A DNA stretch of 64,000 nt from Topomyia yanbarensis (lineage: Eukaryota > Arthropoda > Insecta > Diptera > Culicidae): NCBI RefSeq assembly GCF_030247195.1, contig NC_080671.1, positions 303,130,504-303,194,503 of the forward strand, in the 5' to 3' direction. Position 1 is the stretch's first letter. Every line of letters starts with the position of its first letter. Made by a program: the position numbers and the translations under genes. Positions 57,050 through 64,000 of this stretch are shown in pieces. Below the pieces are notes generated by a model. That model did not search any database. It was not told where the DNA came from and saw nothing but the letters and a program-made list of their open reading frames with translations.

Positions 57050-58520
57050 ACGAATGGCCCCCGGGAGGGGTCCATCAAATAATCACGCGATCCCGTCATA
57101 TATGAATACGGGTGAACACATCGATCAGCAAACGCTGTTAATACGTGCCGCCAAAGACGAAAACGGAAACAGCAGTAACCTAACAACAAATCCTTTCCTA
57201 ATTCACCTATTTTTGAAAAAGGCACTGGGAGTCGAACCAACGAAATATATATATCTGCAACAAAAGAGGCTCGAGGTACACAATATGCCTTAAGAACCAC
57301 ATCTAGGAAAATATACAATACTTTGCTAAATATTAAACAACTAGCTGACGGGCAAAAAATTGAAGTTATTTCACATCCTGTCCTGAACAAAATTCAAGGA
57401 ATAATGTATGACCTGGACACCGTTAGCATGTACTCAGAAGTAATTCTTAATGAACTCTAAGAACAAAGAGTTATCGAAGTGAGGAGAATCATGAAAAAGA
57501 TAAACGACAAACCAACAAACACTCCGCTCCTAGTACTGGCTTACTGATCGTACTTACCGGATGAAATATACCTAGGTATGATTCGCGTTAATGTAAGAAG
57601 GTACTACCCTAGCCCCATGCAGTGCTCCGCTGCGGGAAATTCGGGCATGGGACGATGCTGTGCACGCAGGCAGAAGTGTGCCTAAACTGCAGACAAGAAC
57701 ACGTAACAAATAGAGACAAAGCATGCAACGAAGAAAGCAAGTGCTTAAACTGCGGCGACAAACACTCGGCAAGAGACCGGAAATGCCCTTTACAAATTAA
57801 AGAAGCGGACATTATAAAATTAAAAATCGACCGAAATATAACTTTTCCCGAGGCCAGAGCGTTGGTTAACAAAAACACAAACAACCCAACGTACTCAGAA
57901 ACACTGAAAAGAAGGCTAACGATAGCATCTGACGAAAAAGACCGAATTATACTCTCTCTAAGGGATGAGGTTACGAAGCTCAAAGAGCTGCTCATAAACC
58001 GACCACCGCGGTGGTGCTGCAGCGTCTAAACCAACAAAAAGCACATTGAACATAACACATCAACTAGAAAGAATCAAAAAGGACCATAGAAGCGGAGAGA
58101 GTAGGGAAAAGGCCTTTACCCCTGCGTCGGTCCCGACCGGGGAGGTACCGCCAGGTAACGAAGAGCCTCCGGCGGCTGCTGGCGCAGGGGCCCGGCTTCC
58201 CACCGGGTAAGTACTCCAAAACAAATCTCAGTAACCGAACAGAATACTGTCCAGAAAACCAATACAGGAAAAGAGACAAACCTCAAACACTACACCAAAT
58301 CAAGAAATCCACACCGAGCAAACGAAAATGAAACGACCTTTACAAAATACACAAACGAAAGCAAAGAAGAACAACCTCCCAACAGTAAAACCGAGGAGAA
58401 ACAACGCAACAGACAAACGAGTCCGATTCCGGGATGCTCCTGGCCCCAATCAATTTCAGAATAATCAACGACTGTGCAGACACCGGAAAGAAGGACACTG
58501 TCAGGGCAAGGTGAAATAAT
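57050..58520 (+). pseudogene. Non-LTR ORF1 remnant, ORF2 missing
   Basis: Homology runs through several frames. FLIHLFLKKALGVEPT is followed by the LADGQKIEVISHPVLN block and the EVRRIMKKIN, NTPLLVL and YYPSPMQC blocks, then zinc knuckles (GKFGHGTMLC, CLNCRQEH, CLNCGDKHSARDRKC) and FPEARALVN in the open frame 57622-58029. This order is typical of Jockey-group ORF1 proteins, which bind the element RNA. Stops and shifts occur near 57293, 57460, 57548 and 57620. No endonuclease or reverse transcriptase follows; BEL-associated sequence begins within a few hundred bases. It is 3'-deleted rather than 5'-truncated. Confidence 0.75.
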
Positions 58521-58639
58521 TTAAAATATTCTTTCTTTTTGATAATCTAAAATCAATAACTTAAATTCTAAAATTGAATTAAAATTAGTCATAGGCCACT
58601 ATATATTATTTACCCTAAATTAAATTGAATTCAATCTAA

Positions 58640-59748
58640 AATTGTAAACTTATGAGCTAGAATAGTACGAAAATGATTATCACAGGAATAAGCGAGATGC
58701 ACTGAACAATGATCACATTACGATCAGTATATAAGCGATCCGGGAAACAATACACCGGTCCGATAAAGGGGATAGATCAGACGGCTATCAAGTTTAGTTT
58801 TCAAATAAACGTTATAGCAAGCACAAGGCATATTTTTCGTCGCGAGCAATAAAGTTGCTAGTATTCAATTGTCCAATCGTTTGTAAAAGGGGCTTCATTC
58901 CGAAATCACGTACCGTGGTACATCTATCGGGAGTGTTGTACAATAATCGATGTCAAGTACGGACGCGGTAACTATCCGGAATCGTGAAGGTCTTACCCGG
59001 CGCTTTCCAGGCAGAAAGCGGGGAAGCTAGTGATTATCGGTGCACACATTCTGTCCGCCCTTTTTATAAAGGAGAGAAGTGGTGATCAAGTGGATCAAAC
59101 CGGCAGAGACGCGCTCTGCCCACGTGCCTAAAGTGACGTGGTGGCATTCTTGGTACGAGGCCAAAGGCCGTTAAGTAAAACCTTCGTAGTCTGGTAAATC
59201 CGAGCTCCGCTCAAACATCTGGTCCTTCCAACCGGATACGAAGGACAATCCAATAGCCAAGGAAGTGTCAGTGACCACGTTGGCGTGAAGATTTCGGTCC
59301 TGTGAAAGTGGCCATTTTGCGCGCTTACCCAAGCCAAGCCGAAAGACTATAGTGACTATTGTTCGTAGTTGGCACCATTACAAACCAAGTTTCCTTTGTG
59401 CCTTGTGAAGGGTCAATTAACCCAAGCGACGCTACGCTGGCGTCCGTAAGTGCTTGAAAGGTTTTGGCGGAAAACCAGTGATATTCAAAGCAGCACTGAT
59501 TTTGATGGTGAAAATTTGCTGCTTTCTGGTGAACGAACACAGTGTGAGTCAAACTAAAGTGCTCAAATTTCCTTGGTGGCCGCCACGTCCGCGACGGGAA
59601 GGATTTTCGTTTCGTTTCCGCGTTCGCGACCCGCGTCGGGAAGGATTTTCGATTCGATCCGGGAAGGAGAATTCACGTGCCGTTGCACCCACGTGTCGTC
59701 GCGTGTGCAAATCGTGTATTGTCGTTCGGATAACGACATCGTCGGGAA
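58640..59748 (+). promoter_or_regulatory. Candidate BEL 5' LTR and leader
   Basis: TATATAAG at 58728-58735 and two AATAAA signals (58804-58809 and 58848-58853) give the promoter-then-polyadenylation order of an LTR. About 900 nt of leader precede the gag ATG at 59749. I could not identify the LTR edges or a primer-binding site, so the start of the element is uncertain; the partner LTR is outside the window. Confidence 0.45.
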
Positions 59749-60354
59749 ATGGCTACCAAGAAGTTAAAGGACAAGAAACTGAAGGACAAGTTTACCGTCC
59801 GTAAGTCACTCGTTTCATCACTAGAAACAGTCGAGTCCTTTGTGGAAAATTATGAGGAAGACCGCGATTTCCCTCAAATACCGGTTTGGTTGGACTTGGT
59901 GGATCAAGTGTACCGTGAGTATGTGAAGGTACAATCAGAGATTGAAAGGATGGACGGTGGAGATGCTCCGTTAGTGAAACATCTGCAGGAACGGAGAGAA
60001 TTTGATTCCAGGTACTGTGCCACAAAGGGTTGGTTGATGAATTGCAGATCAGTTGAGTTGAATTCAACCAGCAATGCCACCAATATGAACGTACCGCAAC
60101 CGTCCAGTTTCCACTTGCGGCTTCCAAAAATTGATTTGCCAAAATTCGATGGTGATTACTCACGGTGGCTAGGATTTCGGGACACATTCAAGTCCATGGT
60201 GCATGATGTCGCCGATATCCCATTAGTTGCCAAACTTCAATTCCTGCTCCAGTCGTTGGAAGGAGAGGCACGCAAGCCTTATGAAACGGTGGACATCGAA
60301 TCAGCAAACTATCTAACCACTTGGGAGGCACTCCTCAAGCGCTCCAATTCGTAA
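59749..60354 (+). CDS. BEL Gag N-terminal part
   Basis: Starts ATG at 59749 with a Lys-rich opening (ATKKLKDKKLKDKF). It contains the DUF1759-type Gag region of BEL/Pao elements: LPKIDLPKFDGDYSRWLGF, FKSMVHD and KLQFLLQSLEGEARK. Gag forms the particle that packages element RNA. The frame ends at TAA (60352-60354) because AATTCGTAAA appears to have one T too many; the continuing Gag sequence (ESPQDLHNLVDDF) is one frame over. Confidence 0.9.
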   Translation: MATKKLKDKKLKDKFTVRKSLVSSLETVESFVENYEEDRDFPQIPVWLDLVDQVYREYVKVQSEIERMDGGDAPLVKHLQERREFDSRYCATKGWLMNCRSVELNSTSNATNMNVPQPSSFHLRLPKIDLPKFDGDYSRWLGFRDTFKSMVHDVADIPLVAKLQFLLQSLEGEARKPYETVDIESANYLTTWEALLKRSNS

Positions 60355-60355
60355 A

Positions 60356-63300
60356 GAATCCCCGCAGGATCTCCACAACCTTGTGGACGACTTTCAACGT
60401 CACGTGAAGGCATTATCGAAGCTTGGAGAGGCAGTAGAAATCTGGGACACACCGCTGGTATGTATGCTGTCCTACAAAATTGATCCAATAACCCTCAGAG
60501 CCTGGGAAGAATATGCGGCAAAATCGGAAAATGTTGGATATGATGCGTGCGTGGAGTTTTTGTATCAGCGGGTTCGCATACTACAAACGGTTTCGTCGGA
60601 AATACAACATCGCTCTCAAGCAGCTCCGGTTAAAATGATCGGTTCAAATACTGTCACCAAAAAGATTCAGTCTCATAAGTCGGTAGCCAATACAGCGACT
60701 TCGAGCTCCCGCGCAAATCCTCCCACCTGCTTGGCGTGTTCTGAGAAGCACCTGTTGTTCCAGTGTGCTACATTCCAAGGACTCACCGTCGGCCAACGTC
60801 GAGAACTGATCACACAGAAACGTCTTTGCTGGAACTGCTTCAAATCATCTCATATTGCTCGGAATTGTGATTCGAAGTACACGTGCCACCATTGTCGTGA
60901 ACGGCATCACACACTGCTGCACCAGTCGCCAACCTCAAATCTGGCACCAAAGGTTACAGCAAGTTCGCCGGCTCAGCAAGCAGCTCTACCTACGATTGAT
61001 CAAGGAAATCCAAGCGGATCGGTAAATATTCCAACGGAAGTAAGCGTGCCGGCTCATCGTAGTTCTCCAAACGCCGTTTTTCTTTCCACGGTGGCACTCT
61101 GGATCGAGGATAGATTCGGAAAACCACATTCTGCTCGTGCATTGATCGACTCGGGGTCACAGTCGAATTTCATTTCGAAAAGGCTTGCTCGTCGTCTGTG
61201 CCTGCGATCAGAACGAGTAAGTGTCCCCATAACCGGTATTGGGGAAGCAAACGTGACGGTCACGCAATCCGTCCTTTCCACCATCCGTTCCAAAAATGAA
61301 GAATTTTCGAGTGAATTGGAGTTTTTGGTTCTCCCAAAGCCAACTGGAGAGCTTCCGTCTACTAATGTTGACATCTCGTCATGGAAAATACCTCCAAACG
61401 TTGCTCTAGCCGACCCCACGTTTAATGTTTCTGGACGCATTGATTTGCTCCTTGGCATCGAGCAGTTCCACGAGTACCTGAAGAATGGCAGAATCACCCT
61501 CGGCGAAGGATCTCCAGTCTTAGTTGAAACAGTGTTTGGTTGGGCCGTAATTGGCCGTTGGTATGGCACATCTCCACCCTCCTCTCCAGTTTGCCATGCA
61601 GCTCTGACCCCGTGTAGCCTAGAATCAGTCTTGGAAAGATTCTGGGAATTAGAAGCAGTAGAGTCTGGCCGACTGTATTCAGCAGAAGAAGCTTCCTGCG
61701 AGGAACTTTATAAGTCTTCAACTACACGCAACGATAGTGGACGATATGTCGTCCGCCTTCCACGAACGGATAATCCAAATATCCACCTAGGCGAATCAAG
61801 GAGCATAGCCGAGAAACGCTTTATGAGCTTAGAACGACGCCTTAACCGGGACGAGGCCACAAAAACGGCGTACCACGAATTCATGGATGAATATCAACGA
61901 CTTGGTCATATGCGGAAGATCCCCGATCCAGTCGATGAAACTAGTGTCCATAGCTACCTTCCGCATCACCCGGTTTTCAAAACCACGAGTACCACTACAA
62001 AAACCCGCGTCGTGTTCGACGCCTCGTGCCGCACTACGTCTGGTTATTCCTTGAACGATCTTCTTCTCGTCGGCCCGGTAGTGCAGGACGACCTGTTATC
62101 GATTGTGATGCGCTTTCGTACCCGACCGATCGCACTTGTAGCGGACATAGAGAAAATGTACCGCCAAATTGAGGTCCACCAAGAAGATCGTCCACTTCAA
62201 CGAATCTTATGGCGAGAACAGCCGTCAGTCCCGATTTCCACGTTCGAGCTGCAAACGGTCACGTACGGGACTGCTTCAGCACCATTCCTCGCCACTCGTA
62301 CTTTGATTCAACTCGCCAAGGACCAAGGCGAAAGCTTCCTCTCCGCGCAGAACGCGGTGCTGGAAGATTTTTACGTCGACGATTTCATCAGTGGAGCAGA
62401 TGATATTCAATCAGCCATCCAGCTTCGTCGTCAAGTAAGCACCATGCTGCATTCTGCTGGATTTCCACTACGGAAGTGGGCATCCAATTCATCGGCCGTT
62501 CTAGCAGAAATTCCCGAAGCTGAGCTTGGAATTCAGCCATTTTACGATCTTTCTGACGACCAGTCAGTGACAACGCTTGGGCTGGTATGGGAACCAGGCT
62601 CAGACACACTCCGCTTTAAAATTCAGCTGACACATCCAGCAGCTACACTCACTCGGAGAAACGTACTTTCGTACATCGCCCAGATTTATGATCCACTCGG
62701 CCTCGTTGGGCCTGTTATTTCTATCGCCAAACAGTTTATGCTACGCTTGTGGGCACTTTCTTCGAGCAACGGTAAACCGTACGATTGGGATCAACCGCTT
62801 CCGGAAAAACTTCAACATGAATGGAGGGAATTTCACGCTACCCTCAACATGCTCAGCGACATTCGAGTTCCACGTTTTGTTTCGGTGTCCGGAGCAACCA
62901 ACCTCCAGTTGCATTTCTTCTCCGATGCGTCCGAGAAAGCGTATGGCACCTGTGCCTATTTGCGCTCTGTAGACAGTCACCAAAATGTGCACGTGCAGCT
63001 TCTAGCGGCCAAATCGAAGGTCGCACCATTAAAGACACACCATAGCATCGCTCGTTTGGAACTCTGTGGAGCCCTTCTTTCAACACAGCTGTTTAAAAAG
63101 GTAACTGCTTCGATAAAGGTTAACGCTGATGTGTTTTTCTGGGTAGATTCTATGACGGTGCTACAATGGCTGAAGTCACCGCCCTCCTGCTGGAAGACAT
63201 TTGTGGGCAATAGCGTGTCCAAAATACAAGAAGCAACGAGCGAGCATTCCTGGAATCACGTCCCTGGCAAGGACAACCCAGCCGATGAACTTTCCCGAGG

Positions 63301-64000
63301 CTTAACACCGGCCGAACTACTTCACCAGACGCGATGGTGGACCGGACCAACCTGAGTTAGTCTCACCAAGCAGCATTGGCCGAATCAATCAGGTGATATC
63401 GATACAGCATCCAAAACATTCACCGAAGAACGCAAGGTGTGTTTAGTGACACTCGCGCCTCAACGTGATACATTTTGTGATCAGCTCTTCAACCATTATT
63501 CGTCGTACACAAGGCTGCGCAGGACCGTTGCGTACTTCCTTTTCTACATGCGTGTACTGCATGCATCGGCCGCCAAAAATCAACCGAATGGTGTTTGTGC
63601 AAAATCTTCGATGGCAAAGCTTGAACCATTCTCCCACCTAACTGCTGCTGAGCTACAAGATGCCGAGCTCATTTTATGTCGCCTTTCTCAGCGCGATAGT
63701 TTTTCGATGGAGCTGAAAGCTTTACGAGTCGGTAAACCAGTCGACAATTCTTCAACTATGAAGTGGATCAAGCCATTCATATCTAGCGATGGTCTTATTA
63801 GAGTCGGTGGGCGAATACGACTTTCCGGAGTGTCTGAAGCCATGAAACACCCAATCGTTATCTCCGGCAAGCATCGATTAGCCCTCCTACTGGCTGAACA
63901 TTTCTACCGATCGCTATTGCATGCAGGCCCACAACTGATGATGAGCACAATGAAGCAAAAATTTTGGTTGATTGCCGGCAGAGACCTACTTCGTCATGTG
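60356..64000 (+). pseudogene. BEL Gag C-terminus, protease, reverse transcriptase, RNase H, partial integrase
   Basis: Open from the Gag continuation to TGA at 63353, then open again in the same frame for 215 codons to the window edge. Zinc knuckles CLACSEKHLLFQC, CWNCFKSSHIARNC and CHHCRERH; aspartic protease ALIDSGSQSNFIS; reverse transcriptase VVFDASCRT, ALVADIEKMYRQI and catalytic FYVDDFISG; RNase H FFSDASEKAYGT, LELCGALL and FFWVDSMTVLQWL; integrase zinc domain HFYRSLLHAGPQ. After TGA, HWPNQSGD and KVCLV are as expected for the RNase H-integrase linker, so TGA probably replaced a Trp codon. Confidence 0.92.

Larger units (their letters stand above)
59749..64000 (+). mobile_element. BEL/Pao retrotransposon, coding part, runs off the window
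   Basis: Gag, protease, reverse transcriptase, RNase H and the start of integrase are in BEL/Pao order. The copy has a frameshift near 60349 and one in-frame TGA at 63353-63355; otherwise the coding region is open to base 64000. The remainder of integrase and the 3' LTR lie beyond the edge. Confidence 0.92.

Overview
This window looks like one piece of a transposon-crowded nuclear genome of a culicine mosquito, most likely Aedes. The basis is the mix of elements: Ty1/copia, Ty3/gypsy, BEL/Pao, Jockey/I-type non-LTR and Penelope-like retroelements, many small inverted-repeat elements with TA or TTAA target duplications, and long AT microsatellites, all AT-rich and with almost no host coding sequence. 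The species is an inference.

Layout. 1-7.7 kb: small inverted-repeat elements, hairpins and an AT microsatellite. 7.97-8.63 kb: the one host gene recognised with confidence, mitochondrial ribosomal protein mL49 (mRpL49), minus strand, two exons with a 55-nt intron. 8.8-12.4 kb: three tandem copies of a unit of about 1.2 kb. 12.5-13.6 kb: a tight hairpin and a long foldback. 16.6-17.0 kb: a possible terminal exon of an unknown gene, minus strand. 17.34-23.43 kb: a complete minus-strand copia element (260-bp LTRs, AAAAC target duplication) broken by a nested solo LTR, an integrase deletion and frameshifts. 24.87-28.06 kb: a TA-flanked pogo-like non-autonomous element with a TTAA-flanked element inside it, followed by another TTAA element. 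30.6-36.55 kb: a minus-strand non-LTR retrotransposon with intact ORF1, decayed ORF2 and a tandem-repeat 3' region. 36.9-38.5 kb: two AT microsatellites. 38.81-43.49 kb: a very young gypsy element (identical 143-bp LTRs, CTATG target duplication) inserted in an older non-LTR fragment. 43.9-47.2 kb: a diverged duplication whose second copy carries a precise 1,129-bp foldback insertion. 48.15-49.33 kb: a Penelope-like element reduced to its GIY-YIG domain between perfect 202-bp inverted arms. 49.3-56 kb: T-rich low-complexity DNA and several small elements. 56.4-58.5 kb: a non-LTR ORF1 remnant. 58.6-64.0 kb: a BEL/Pao element that runs off the window.

Apart from mL49 (mitochondrial translation) and the possible exon, every protein-coding trace belongs to a retroelement. 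The most informative material is structural: insertion junctions, nesting order, identical terminal repeats and single lesions in otherwise intact elements. I read all coordinates by eye; element boundaries are exact where a target duplication is quoted and approximate otherwise.
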